Below, piece by piece: positions 16,552 through 25,109 of a stretch of 64,000 nucleotides of DNA. The position numbers and the translations under genes are program-made. Numbering within the stretch: the stretch's first letter is position 1; each line of letters begins with the position of its first letter. Under the pieces are notes generated by a model. The model made no database searches, was not told where the DNA came from, and saw only the letters and a program-made list of their open reading frames with translations. The DNA comes from Cellulomonas sp. Root930 (GTDB taxonomy: Bacteria; Actinomycetota; Actinomycetes; Actinomycetales; Cellulomonadaceae). The stretch is from contig LMJI01000001.1 of assembly GCA_001429255.1 (NCBI GenBank), positions 3,380,266 through 3,444,265 on the forward strand. The letters are read 5' to 3'.

Positions 16552-16573
16552 AGCTCGTCGCTGTCTCAACGAG

Positions 16574-16656
16574 TGTCCGGAGGGGGACTTGAACCCCCAC
16601 GCCCGTTAGGGCACTAGCACCTCAAGCTAGCGCGTCTGCCATTCCGCCACCCGGAC
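16574..16656 (-). tRNA. tRNA-Leu (anticodon GAG)
   Basis: 83 bases without encoded CCA. The acceptor stem GTCCGGG pairs with TCCGGAC and the discriminator is A, as in leucine tRNAs. The D-arm is GGCGGAATGGCAGACGC. The anticodon arm is CTAGC-TTGAGGT-GCTAG, giving anticodon GAG for the CUC codon, which dominates in this GC-rich genome. There is a long class II variable arm (GCCC..GGGC) and the T-loop GGTTCAAGTCC. The terminator follows at 16514-16551. The minus-strand 5' flank (above 16656) has no obvious -10 that I can single out. Confidence 0.96.
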
Positions 16657-16802
16657 AGGTGGACCGCAGGGCACCCGGAGGCGCCCTCAGGTGCGGCAGA
16701 AAAGATAGCACGGCGCGGCGGGCGAGCACGCATCGGCCCCCCGAGGCAGACTGGCGGCAGACGCCGAGACAGCAAGCCCTCGGCCGCGAAGCAAGGAGCC
16801 CG

Positions 16803-18029
16803 ATGACCGACACGAGCACCTCGACGGGACGGGCTCAGGCCAGCCCCACGGCACGCAAGGTTGCCGGTGCACGCCGCAACCCCAGCGCGTACGGCACGGA
16901 GCACACCGCCCCGCGCTGGTTGCGCGGTGCGGCGGGTGTGTCGTGGCGGCTGCTCGTGGTCATCGCGATGGTGGCGCTCATCTTCTTCGCCACCTCCAAG
17001 GTGCAGCTGCTGTTCATCGCCGTGTTCCTCGCCTTCGTGTTCACCGCCGTCCTGCGGCCCGTGGTCGACTTCCTCGCCCGGTGGATCCCCCGCGGGCTCG
17101 CCACGGCGCTCGGCATCCTCGGCGGGATCGTGTTCTTCCTCGGGCTGCTGACGTACGTCGGCTACTCGATCGCCAACCAGTGGACCGACCTGACCAAGCA
17201 GTTCAGCGACGGCATCGACCAGATCACCGAGTTCCTGGAGAACGGGCCGCTGCCGTTCACCATCACCAACGACCAGATCGCGGAGTGGATCAGCAACGGT
17301 CAGCAGTGGGTGCAGGAGCACGCCGGCGACCTCGCGGGTCAGGCAGCCGCGGGCGCGGGGTCGGTGGTCGAGGTGTTCACCGCCCTCGCGCTCGCCATCT
17401 TCTGCACGGTGTTCTTCCTGGCGCGCGGCCGCGAGATGTGGACCTGGTTCCTCAACCAGCTGCCGTCGCGCGTGCGCGAGAGCTGGAAGACGGCCGGGGG
17501 CGCCGGCTGGTACACGTTCTCCGGGTACACCCGCGGCACCGTGATCATCGCGGTCACCGACGGCATCCTCGCGTTCATCCTGCTGAGCATCCTGCGCGTG
17601 CCCCTGTCGGCGCCGCTCGCCGTGCTGGTGTTCATCGGGGCGTTCATCCCGCTGATCGGCGCACCGCTGGCGATGGTCATCGCGATGATCGTGGCGCTCG
17701 CCGCGAACGGCCTGCTCTCGGCCGCGATCGTCGGCATCGGCATCGCCCTGATCGGCCAGTTCGAGGGGCACATCCTGCAGCCGATCGTTATGGGCAAGCA
17801 GGTGTCGATCCACCCGGTCGTCATCGCGCTCGCCGTCACCGCGGGAACCCTGACCGCCGGCATCCTCGGCGCGGTCATCTCGGTGCCGCTGGTGGCGGTG
17901 TGCTGGGCGATCTTCTCCCGGCTGCGGACGCTGGACCCGCCGATGGAGGAGGACGAGTCGGACGACGAGGTCGAACCCGTGGAGAGCGTCGAGGAGATCG
18001 ACGACGACGAGGCCGTCAAGCAGCCCTGA
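16803..18029 (+). CDS. AI-2E family transporter (PF01594-type permease)
   Basis: 408-residue membrane protein with about eight hydrophobic segments, the usual layout of AI-2E/PerM-like permeases. A charged, low-complexity cytoplasmic N-terminus of about 45 residues precedes the first helix (LLVVIAMVALIFFATSKV). The soluble loop of about 100 residues between helices 3 and 4 and the conserved FIPLIGAPLAMVIAM and GQFEGHILQPIVMG segments are typical. The tail is strongly acidic (EEDESDDEVEPVESVEEIDDDE). Family members export AI-2 or act as Na+/H+ antiporters; neither can be assigned here. The ATG at 16803 has AAGGAG four bases upstream. It converges on dnaE2 with a three-base gap and no visible terminator. 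Confidence 0.87.
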   Translation: MTDTSTSTGRAQASPTARKVAGARRNPSAYGTEHTAPRWLRGAAGVSWRLLVVIAMVALIFFATSKVQLLFIAVFLAFVFTAVLRPVVDFLARWIPRGLATALGILGGIVFFLGLLTYVGYSIANQWTDLTKQFSDGIDQITEFLENGPLPFTITNDQIAEWISNGQQWVQEHAGDLAGQAAAGAGSVVEVFTALALAIFCTVFFLARGREMWTWFLNQLPSRVRESWKTAGGAGWYTFSGYTRGTVIIAVTDGILAFILLSILRVPLSAPLAVLVFIGAFIPLIGAPLAMVIAMIVALAANGLLSAAIVGIGIALIGQFEGHILQPIVMGKQVSIHPVVIALAVTAGTLTAGILGAVISVPLVAVCWAIFSRLRTLDPPMEEDESDDEVEPVESVEEIDDDEAVKQP

Positions 18030-18032
18030 GCC

Positions 18033-21000
18033 TCAGCGGAAGTCGCGCGACGCCGACCTGACCTTCAACGACATCGGGGCCAGGTGCTCCGCCACGAGGT
18101 TGGTGGCACCGTCCGCCCGTTCCAGCCGACCGCGCACCACCAGGGCGCGCGACGTCCGGGCGACCTTGCGGAACTTCTGCCACAGGCCGGCCGAGCAGAT
18201 GACGTTGAGCAGCCCGGTCTCGTCCTCCAGGGACAGGAACGTGGTCCCACCGGCGGTGCCGGGGCGCTGGCGGTGCGTGACGACGCCGGCGACGGCCACC
18301 CGTCGGCCGATCTCGTGCGTGTACGCCTGCTCGACCCGCAGGACGCCGGCCGCGTCGAGCCCGTCGCGCACGAACTGCGTCGGGTAGGAGTCGACGGACA
18401 CGCCCGTGGCCCACACGTCCGCGGTCGCGATCTCGACGTCGCTCAGCCCGGGCAGCATGGGCGCGCTCACGCCCACCGAGACGCCCGGCAGCGTGTCCGG
18501 CCCCTCCTGCGCGAGCGCGCCGGCAGCCCACAGCGCCTCTCGCCGCGTGACGCCCAGGCTGTCGAGCGCTCCCGCGGTGGCGAGCGCCTCGAGCTGTGCG
18601 GTCGACAGCTGCACCCGCCGCACCAGCTGCCGCAGGTCGGCGAACGGGCCGTGCGCGCGGCGCTCGTCGACCACCCGCTGCGCGACGTCCTCCCCCACCG
18701 ACCGCACCGACGCGAGCCCCAGCCGGACAGCGAGGGACCGGTCGCCGTCCCCGGTCCGCACCCCCGGCGCGGTGACCGGCCCGGTCCCGCTCGGCGTCGG
18801 GACCAGCCGCGGCTCCCCGCCCGTGGGCGTCGGACCCAGCCGCTCGACGCACGCCTGCACGTCGGACGCCTGCACGTCCGGGCGCAGCACCTCCAAGCCG
18901 TGCCGGCGGGCGTCGGCGGCCAGGCTCTGCGGGGAGTAGAAGCCCATCGGCTGCGCCGCGAGCAGCCCCGCGTAGAACGCGGCCGGGTGGTACACCTTCA
19001 GCCACGCGCTGGCGTAGACCAGGAACGCGAACGAGTACGCGTGCGACTCCGGGAACCCGAAGTCGGCGAACGCCTTGAGCTTGTCGAAGATCTCCGTGCC
19101 GGTCTGCTCGTCGATCCCGTGCCCGGCCATGCCTGACATCAGGCGCCCCCGCATCGCCTCCATCCGCTCGGTCGACCGCTTCGAGCCCATCGCCCGGCGC
19201 AGCTGGTCGGCCTCGGCCGGGGTGAAGTCGGCGACGTCGATGGCCATCTGCATGAGCTGCTCCTGGAACAGCGGCACGCCCTTGGTCTTGGCCAGCGACT
19301 TCTCCAGGAGCGGGTGCAGGTAGGTGACCGGTTGGCGGCCGTGCGCGCGCTCGATGTACGGGTGCACCGAGCCGCCCTGGATGGGACCGGGGCGGATGAG
19401 GGCGACCTCGATGACGATGTCGTAGAACGTCCGCGGCTGCAGGCGCGGCAGGGTGCCCATCTGCGCGCGCGACTCCACCTGGAACACCCCAACCGTGTCC
19501 GCGGCGCTGAGCAGGTCGTACACCCGGGGGTCCTCCGCGGGCAGCCCGTGCAGGTCCAGCTCCTCGCCCTCGTGCTCGCGCACGGACGTGAACCCGATCC
19601 GCAGGGCGGTGAGCATGCCGAGGCCCAGCAGGTCGAACTTCACCAGCCCCGCGTCCGCACAGTCCTCCTTGTCCCACTGCAGCACCGTGCGCCCGGGCAT
19701 CCGCGCCCACTCCACCGGGCACACCTCGATCACCGGCCGGTCGCACATGACCATGCCGCCCGAGTGGATGCCGAGGTGCCGGGGCAGACGCAGGAACCGG
19801 TCGGCCAGGTCGATGACGTGCTCGGGGATCTCGTCGAGGTCGCTGGCCGACGGCGGCAGCACGGCCGGGACGACGTCATGGCCGTCGGCGGTGGCCAGGC
19901 CGGGTGTGTCCACGCCCTTGGCGGAACGCAGCACCGACGGCGGCTCCCACGTGTTGCCCCACATCGACGCCTGCGTGCGTCGGCGCTCGTCGCGCGCGGT
20001 GGTCACGGAGGCAGGCGTCTCGGGCGCCAGGCCGGTGTGCCCGACGTGCGGACGTTCCTGCCGACGGCTCGGCCCGGCGGACGGCTTCTCGGGCGACGGC
20101 GTCGGCGCGGGCGACCGCAGACTCCCCCACCGCTCGATCGACGACGCCCACGCGTCCTGCTGCCCCGCGTCGTACCCGAGCGCCCGCGCCGCGTCCCGGA
20201 CCGCCGACCGCGGCCGGTAGGAGATGACGTTGGCCACCTGGGCGGCGTGCGACCGGCCGTGCTTCTCGTAGACGTACTGGATGACCTCCTCGCGGCGCGC
20301 GGACTCGATGTCCACGTCGATGTCCGGCGGCCCGTCCCGCTCGGGCGCGAGGAACCGCTCGAACAGCAGGCCGTGCCGCACCGCGTCCACGGCGGTGACC
20401 CGCAGCGCGTAGCAGACCGCCGAGTTGGCGGCCGAGCCGCGGCCCTGCGCGAGGATCCCGTTGCGGCGGCAGAAGTCGACCAGGTCGTAGACCACCAGGA
20501 AGTACCCGGGGAAGCCGAGGTCCTCGATGACGGTCAGCTCGTGCGCCAGCTGCGCGTACGCGCCGGGCACCCGCTCCGACTCCGGCGGCCCGTACAGCTC
20601 CAGCGCACCCCGGCGGACCAGCTCACGCAGCCACGTGGCCTCGGTGTGGCCGGGCGGCACCGGGTAGGGCGGGAGCTGGGGCGCGACGAGGGACAGGTCG
20701 AAGGCGCACTCGTCGGCCAGGTCCGCCGCGGTCACCACGGCCGACGGGTGCCGGCGGTGCAGCGCGAGCATCTCGGTGGCCGACCGCAGGTGCGCCATCG
20801 GGCCGCCGGGCAGCCAGCCGTCCAGGTCCTCCAGCGACGACCGGGCGCGCACCGCGGCCAGCGCGGCGGCCAGGTCGGCGTCCCGCGGGGTGGCGTAGTG
20901 CACGTTCCCCGTGGCGACGAGCGGGAGTCCGGCGTCGGCCGCGAGGTGCGCGAGGGCGTCGGCACGGTCGGCGTCGTAGGGGTCGCCCATCGCGGTGACC

Positions 21001-21644
21001 TCGACGGCCACGTTGTCCTGGCCGAACAGGGCCACGAGCCGGTCCAGCTCGGTCCGGGCCGCCTCGATCCCGGCCGCGGTCACGCCGGTGACCCCCGACG
21101 GGTCGCCGCCGGCGAGCGCGCGCCGGACCGACCCCTTGCGGCAGCCGGTGAGCACGAGCCACTGCCCCGCAGCGGTCGCCGCGAGCTCCTCGAGCCGGTA
21201 GTCCGCGGCACCCTTGCGACCGGTGCGCAGGTGCGCCTCCGCGATCGCCCGGGACAGCGCGCGGTAGCCGTCCGGTCCGCGGGCGAGGACGAGCAGGTGG
21301 GACGCCCGCGGGTCGGGGATGCCCGTCGGCAGGTCGAGCACGGGCGGCCCGGGAGTGACTCGTGCGGCCTCTCGGGGGTGCCGCCGGCCGTCCGGCGCCG
21401 GCAGGTGCAGCTCCGCCCCGAACACCGTGGGCAGCCCGACCGCCTTGGCCGCCTGCGCGAACCGCACCACGCCGTACAGCCCGTCGTGGTCGGTGAGCCC
21501 GAGTGCGCGCAGGCCGAGCCGCGACGCCTCCGCGGCGAGCTCCTCGGGCTGGCTGGCGCCGTCGAGGAAGCTGAAGGCGGAGTGCGCGTGCAGCTCGGCG
21601 TACCGCGGCGGGAAGGCCGCACCCCGGTCAGCCACGTCAGTCAT
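18033..21644 (-). CDS. dnaE2: Error-prone DNA polymerase DnaE2 (DNA polymerase III alpha-like)
   Basis: Catalytic subunit of the actinobacterial SOS mutasome. 1203 residues, about 100 more than usual. The N-terminal PHP domain carries AELHAHSAFSFLDG and TDHDGLYG. The C-family polymerase palm has GRGSAANSAVCYALRVT and PDIDVDIESARREEVIQYVYEKHGR (catalytic Asp pair), followed by the LIRPGPIQGGSVHPYIERAHG fingers. A helix-hairpin-helix and an OB-fold (TTFLSLEDETGLLNVI) lie at the C-terminus. A low-complexity insert at about residues 505-603 is listed separately. The start overlaps the imuB stop by eight bases, so imuA'-imuB-dnaE2 is one operon under the LexA box at 24283. DnaE2 is expected to reach the clamp through ImuB. 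Confidence 0.95.
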   Translation of the reverse strand: MTDVADRGAAFPPRYAELHAHSAFSFLDGASQPEELAAEASRLGLRALGLTDHDGLYGVVRFAQAAKAVGLPTVFGAELHLPAPDGRRHPREAARVTPGPPVLDLPTGIPDPRASHLLVLARGPDGYRALSRAIAEAHLRTGRKGAADYRLEELAATAAGQWLVLTGCRKGSVRRALAGGDPSGVTGVTAAGIEAARTELDRLVALFGQDNVAVEVTAMGDPYDADRADALAHLAADAGLPLVATGNVHYATPRDADLAAALAAVRARSSLEDLDGWLPGGPMAHLRSATEMLALHRRHPSAVVTAADLADECAFDLSLVAPQLPPYPVPPGHTEATWLRELVRRGALELYGPPESERVPGAYAQLAHELTVIEDLGFPGYFLVVYDLVDFCRRNGILAQGRGSAANSAVCYALRVTAVDAVRHGLLFERFLAPERDGPPDIDVDIESARREEVIQYVYEKHGRSHAAQVANVISYRPRSAVRDAARALGYDAGQQDAWASSIERWGSLRSPAPTPSPEKPSAGPSRRQERPHVGHTGLAPETPASVTTARDERRRTQASMWGNTWEPPSVLRSAKGVDTPGLATADGHDVVPAVLPPSASDLDEIPEHVIDLADRFLRLPRHLGIHSGGMVMCDRPVIEVCPVEWARMPGRTVLQWDKEDCADAGLVKFDLLGLGMLTALRIGFTSVREHEGEELDLHGLPAEDPRVYDLLSAADTVGVFQVESRAQMGTLPRLQPRTFYDIVIEVALIRPGPIQGGSVHPYIERAHGRQPVTYLHPLLEKSLAKTKGVPLFQEQLMQMAIDVADFTPAEADQLRRAMGSKRSTERMEAMRGRLMSGMAGHGIDEQTGTEIFDKLKAFADFGFPESHAYSFAFLVYASAWLKVYHPAAFYAGLLAAQPMGFYSPQSLAADARRHGLEVLRPDVQASDVQACVERLGPTPTGGEPRLVPTPSGTGPVTAPGVRTGDGDRSLAVRLGLASVRSVGEDVAQRVVDERRAHGPFADLRQLVRRVQLSTAQLEALATAGALDSLGVTRREALWAAGALAQEGPDTLPGVSVGVSAPMLPGLSDVEIATADVWATGVSVDSYPTQFVRDGLDAAGVLRVEQAYTHEIGRRVAVAGVVTHRQRPGTAGGTTFLSLEDETGLLNVICSAGLWQKFRKVARTSRALVVRGRLERADGATNLVAEHLAPMSLKVRSASRDFR
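19835..20130 (-). other. In-frame insertion of about 100 codons inside dnaE2 containing an inverted repeat
   Basis: Between the palm segment ending near SSIERW and the resumption at EIPEHVIDLADRFL, the protein reads through a Pro/Ser/Arg/Thr-rich stretch (PAPTPSPEKPSAGPS, HVGHTGLAPETP, ASMWGNTWEPP) unlike the conserved flanks. At the DNA level it contains perfect 9-bp inverted arms, GACGCCTGC (19966-19974) and GCAGGCGTC (20011-20019). Less perfect complementarity continues outward. It may be a lineage-specific linker or a palindromic repeat domesticated in frame. Confidence 0.5.
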
Positions 21645-23439
21645 ACGTCGCCTCGCACGTCCAGCCGGTCGCCGTGCAGGCCAGGAGCACCGCGCGGCCG
21701 TCGTCGAACGTCACCTGCAGGTGCGCCCGCAGGCCGGGGCGGTCGTCGGCCGCCACCCACCAGCGCTCGCTGAGCAGCCACGGTCCGGCCCACCCGGCCA
21801 CGGCGCGTGGCCCGTCGGCGGCGGACCGCACCCGCTCGACGGCGACGTCCCACGCACCACCGCGGCGGGTCGGGCGAGTCACCGCGACCTCCGGCTCCCT
21901 CGGCAGCCACCGCACCCACGCCGGCTCGCTGCTCATCCCGCTGCGCACGTCGAGCACCACGGGCGCCCCCGTCGCGTCGCGCACGTCCACCCGGTCGGGC
22001 GGGTCCAGCACGGTGGCCGGCGCCGGATCGGGCAGCCGCCCGGGCCAGGGCCGGTCCACCGGCCGCACCGGCTCTGTCTGCTCGCCCCACGGCTGCAGGT
22101 GCACCTGGTCGCGGACGTCCCGGCCACCCTGCAGCGTCGCGACGAGGATCCCCGACCCCCCGACGATCCCCTGCACCCGGTCGAGCGCCCGGTGCGCGCG
22201 CAGGTCACCGCCCGACGGTCCGCCCCACAGCCGCCCCTGCTCGGCGCCCGCCGGGGCCACGTCGAGGGCGGTGATGGCGAGGTGGACCAGGGTCACCGCG
22301 TGGGACTCGTCGTCGGGCCACGGGTTCGTCGGCAGGTCGTCGTGGGCCCAGGGGTCCTTACCCGAGGCGACGGCGTCGCGCGCCGTCCGCGACCGGGCAC
22401 GGGCGGCGGGGTCGTCGGCCACCCGGCTGCGCGCGTTCTCGATCGCGCTCGACGCCAGCCAGCCCTCCAGCTGCCACCGGATCCGGTCGGTGATCCGGGC
22501 GGGGGTCAGCCCGCCCCAGCCGCCCAGGTCGGTCCGCCAGGTGCGCACCAGGTCGACGCCCTCGTCGGTGCGTGCCGCGATCTGCAGGCGACCGCACGTC
22601 ACGGAGTGCTGCATGAGCAGCGCGTGCAGCTCCTCGGCCAGGCGGCGACCGGCGAACGTCGCCGAGTCGACCCGGTCGAGCGGCGGGTCGAGGTCGGTGG
22701 CCACCTCGAGGTCGGCCTCCGGTCGACGCCGGGCGGGCGGGCGTTCGTCGTCGCCGCGCGCGAGCATCTGCGCCCACGCGCCCAGCCGCCCGAAGCGGGC
22801 GTGCACGTCGGTGGGCGGCAGGGCGGCGAGCTGACCGAGCTGCCGCAGCCCCAGGCGGTGCAGCAGGTCCACCAGTGCGGCGACCGCGGTGGCCGCCTCG
22901 TCGGTGACCGCCGCGTGCACCAGCTCGCTCATCGCGCGCGGGGCCAGGTACGCCGCCGACGCCCCCGCGGGCACCACCGCCCCGGTCCGGGTGGCCAGCA
23001 CCGCCGCGAGCAGCCCGTCGGCCGTGCCCACCGCGCACTCGTGCCCCGACCCCGCCGCGACCGCGTCGATGAGCAGCTCCGCGAGCGCCTCCTCCGACCC
23101 GTGGTACCGGCTGGCCCCGCCCGCGGGCAGCAGCAGCATCCCGGCGCGGACCACCTCGATGCCCGCCACCACGGTCTCCGCCGCCGCCGCGACCGGCTCG
23201 AACAGCCGCACGTCGCGGGCGTCGTCCGCCGGCAGCAGCACCAGCTCGGGGCAGACCCCCTGCGCCTGCCGTCGACGCATCCCCCGGCGCACCCCCTCCG
23301 CCCGGGCGAGCGCCGACACCGCGGTGAGCTGCCGCCCGTCGTGCACCGCGGTGGGCACGTGCGGCGGGACCTGCTCGGACGTCGCCGCCGCCACCACCGG
23401 CCAGTCCGGGACCCACAGGACGGTCGTGCGCGTGCTCAT
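21637..23439 (-). CDS. imuB: ImuB, Y-family polymerase-like mutasome adaptor
   Basis: Catalytically inactive Y-family homologue that links ImuA' and DnaE2 to the sliding clamp. 600 residues. The polymerase-like N-terminus starts VLWVPDWPVVAAA where an active enzyme has VLHADxDSFFA. The SIDEA catalytic motif is absent; its place is taken by MLLLPAGGASRYHGSEE (residues 101-117). QGRLWG (401-406) matches the clamp-binding motif of actinobacterial ImuB (QLPLWG-like). The extended C-terminus is typical of interaction with ImuA' and DnaE2. The ATG at 23439 overlaps the imuA' stop (ATGA), so the much longer open frame upstream is a by-product of GC content. Downstream it overlaps dnaE2. Confidence 0.93.
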   Translation of the reverse strand: MSTRTTVLWVPDWPVVAAATSEQVPPHVPTAVHDGRQLTAVSALARAEGVRRGMRRRQAQGVCPELVLLPADDARDVRLFEPVAAAAETVVAGIEVVRAGMLLLPAGGASRYHGSEEALAELLIDAVAAGSGHECAVGTADGLLAAVLATRTGAVVPAGASAAYLAPRAMSELVHAAVTDEAATAVAALVDLLHRLGLRQLGQLAALPPTDVHARFGRLGAWAQMLARGDDERPPARRRPEADLEVATDLDPPLDRVDSATFAGRRLAEELHALLMQHSVTCGRLQIAARTDEGVDLVRTWRTDLGGWGGLTPARITDRIRWQLEGWLASSAIENARSRVADDPAARARSRTARDAVASGKDPWAHDDLPTNPWPDDESHAVTLVHLAITALDVAPAGAEQGRLWGGPSGGDLRAHRALDRVQGIVGGSGILVATLQGGRDVRDQVHLQPWGEQTEPVRPVDRPWPGRLPDPAPATVLDPPDRVDVRDATGAPVVLDVRSGMSSEPAWVRWLPREPEVAVTRPTRRGGAWDVAVERVRSAADGPRAVAGWAGPWLLSERWWVAADDRPGLRAHLQVTFDDGRAVLLACTATGWTCEATYD

Positions 23440-24233
23440 CCGACGAGCCTCAGGCCCGGCATCGGCGCCTCGACCTGCGGCGCCGCGGTGGAACCGATCG
23501 GCAGGGTCAGGTCGAGCGCGCGCGGCACCGCGGCGCTCCCTCGTCCCGTGCGGACCAGCCGGATCTCGTGGGTGCGCAGCCGTCCCTCGCCGGCGTCGAC
23601 CCCCGTCCACCGGCCCGACTCGACCGTGAGCACCACGCCGGCACCGGGCCAGTCGGCAGTGGACAGGAGCACGGACCCGCGGTCCCGGGCGCGCGCGGAC
23701 AGCTTCCGGCGGTCCGCGTCGGTCAGGGCTGCCTCGGGGCCCACCACCACCACGTCGACCCCGTCGAGCAGCGCGGCCACCACCGTCGGCGCCTCGAGAC
23801 CGGGGCGCGGCACCACGGCCAGCCGGTCGAGCGACACCCCCGCCTGGGACGCGGCGAGCAGGCCGATGGTCGGCTGCCCGACGACGGCTGCCCACGCCCC
23901 GCCGGCGCACGCGTGGGCGAGCATGGCCAGCACCAGCGAGGTCGACCCCGTGACCACCGTGGTGCCGCCGCGACGCAGCCCCTCGGGCAGGATCGGGGCC
24001 AGCGGGGGCGGGACCGCCATCGGGGGGCGCTCGCTGGTGATGATGCCGGTGGTGTGGTGCTCGACCGGCACCTCCGGCAGGTCCGGCACCAGGGCGACCA
24101 GCGCGGGCGCGGGTGGCTCCGCCGGACCGCCCAGCGGCAGGACGCTGCGCGCCCCGGTGCGCTGCTCGGCGCGCGCGAGGGCGGCCCGTGCGAGCATGAC
24201 CCGTTCCTCGCGCGACAGGGTGCCGACGGACAT
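23436..24233 (-). CDS. imuA': ImuA', RecA-like mutasome protein
   Basis: 265-residue protein in the imuA' position of the actinobacterial mutasome. The fold is RecA-like but degenerate: GLRRGGTTVVTGSTSLVLAMLAHACAGG stands where a Walker A loop would be, without a canonical GxxxxGKT. GVDVVVVGPEAAL serves as a Walker-B-like strand. The N-terminal helix contains REERVMLARAALARAEQRTG. It interacts with ImuB in mycobacteria and is needed for induced mutagenesis. The ATG at 24233 is chosen because GGGGAGG lies six bases upstream; ATG 24290 would fall inside the LexA box. First gene of the SOS operon. Confidence 0.85.
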   Translation of the reverse strand: MSVGTLSREERVMLARAALARAEQRTGARSVLPLGGPAEPPAPALVALVPDLPEVPVEHHTTGIITSERPPMAVPPPLAPILPEGLRRGGTTVVTGSTSLVLAMLAHACAGGAWAAVVGQPTIGLLAASQAGVSLDRLAVVPRPGLEAPTVVAALLDGVDVVVVGPEAALTDADRRKLSARARDRGSVLLSTADWPGAGVVLTVESGRWTGVDAGEGRLRTHEIRLVRTGRGSAAVPRALDLTLPIGSTAAPQVEAPMPGLRLVG

Positions 24234-24282
24234 GCGGACCTCCCCTCGACCGGCCGATGAGAGGGTGCTCTCGAGACCTTCA

Positions 24283-24298
24283 TCGAACATCTGTTCGA
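24283..24298 (-). promoter_or_regulatory. LexA (SOS) box of the imuA'-imuB-dnaE2 operon
   Basis: TCGAACATCTGTTCGA, a perfect TCGAAC-N4-GTTCGA palindrome, the actinobacterial SOS consensus. It lies 50 bases before the imuA' start and eight bases downstream of the likely -10, where bound LexA would block initiation. Confidence 0.93.
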
Positions 24299-24306
24299 AG
24301 TATCTC

Positions 24307-24336
24307 AGTACACGCTGACACTCCCCGCACTGTCAA
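24307..24336 (-). promoter_or_regulatory. Sigma-70-type promoter of the mutasome operon
   Basis: On the minus strand TTGACA (24336-24331) is a perfect -35. After an 18-base spacer comes TGTACT (24312-24307), four of six matches to TATAAT. The start point would fall in or next to the LexA box, giving a leader of about 65 bases with a strong ribosome site. Confidence 0.7.
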
Positions 24337-24433
24337 TCCGCGGCGTGCCGGACGGGTGACGTCGCAGGTCTCGGCTAGGTTCTCGTCGCCCGGCAGCGTG
24401 GCCGGCGTGGGACAACAGCACGGAGGGCACGTC

Positions 24434-25102
24434 ATGGGAGTCGTCGTCGGGATCTACCGCCTCGCGCTGGCGGGGATCACGTTCCTCGCACTGTTCTGGG
24501 CGCCGAGCACGGGCGTGACGTTCGACATCGAGGACTACGTCTACTTCACCAACCAGTCGAACCTGCTGCTGGCCGTGGTGATGCTCTGGGGCGGCATCGC
24601 CGTGCTCGCCCGGCGCGCCGAGCCGCCGCCGTGGCTGTTCGGTGCGGTGACGCTCTTCCTGCTCATCACCGGGCTCGTCTCGTACCTGATCCTCGACCCT
24701 GCCCCTCCGGGCGAGGAGGTCATCGCCCTCGGGCTCACCCACGACCAGCTCGTGCACCGCCTGACGCCGATCGCGACGTTCGTGCACTTCCTGCTCCTGG
24801 TCCCGCACCGCCGCCTGCGCATCCGCACCGCCGCGTACTGGCTGCTCTACCCGGTGGCCTACTGCACGTTCAGCACGGTCCGCGGCCTGCTGAGCCCCAC
24901 CAGCGACTACCCGTACGGCTTCGTCGACGTCTCGGACCTGGGCTACGACGGGCTGGTGCTCAACGTGCTCATCTACGGCGTCGGGTTCTTCGTGCTCGGC
25001 CTCGTCCTGGTGGGCCTCGACCGGCTCCTGCCCGCGCGGGCGATCCTCGGCAGGCACGAGCCCGAGCCGATCCCGCGCGCGCCGCTGGTCCCCGCGCAAT
25101 GA
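24434..25102 (+). CDS. Pr6Pr-family six-helix membrane protein
   Basis: 222-residue integral membrane protein with six hydrophobic segments, matching the Pr6Pr pattern (FAR-17a/AIG1-like). Conserved features are YFTNQSNLLL near residue 37, HDQLVHRLTPIATFVHFLLLVPHRRL near 107, and YPVAYCTFSTVRGLLSPTSDYPYGFVDVSDLGYDGLVLNV near 140. Eukaryotic relatives hydrolyse fatty-acid esters, and the conserved Asn/Thr and His could be catalytic; activity in bacteria is not established. The ATG at 24434 has GGAGGG six bases upstream. TAGGTT near 24375 is a possible -10. The YbhB gene follows after seven bases, so the two are probably co-transcribed. Confidence 0.8.
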   Translation: MGVVVGIYRLALAGITFLALFWAPSTGVTFDIEDYVYFTNQSNLLLAVVMLWGGIAVLARRAEPPPWLFGAVTLFLLITGLVSYLILDPAPPGEEVIALGLTHDQLVHRLTPIATFVHFLLLVPHRRLRIRTAAYWLLYPVAYCTFSTVRGLLSPTSDYPYGFVDVSDLGYDGLVLNVLIYGVGFFVLGLVLVGLDRLLPARAILGRHEPEPIPRAPLVPAQ

Positions 25103-25109
25103 TGTCGCC

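Noticed and set aside
21674..22834. Plus-strand frame opposite imuB
   Set aside because: Antisense to a gene fixed by two overlaps and a clamp motif; translation is Ser/Arg/Pro-rich.
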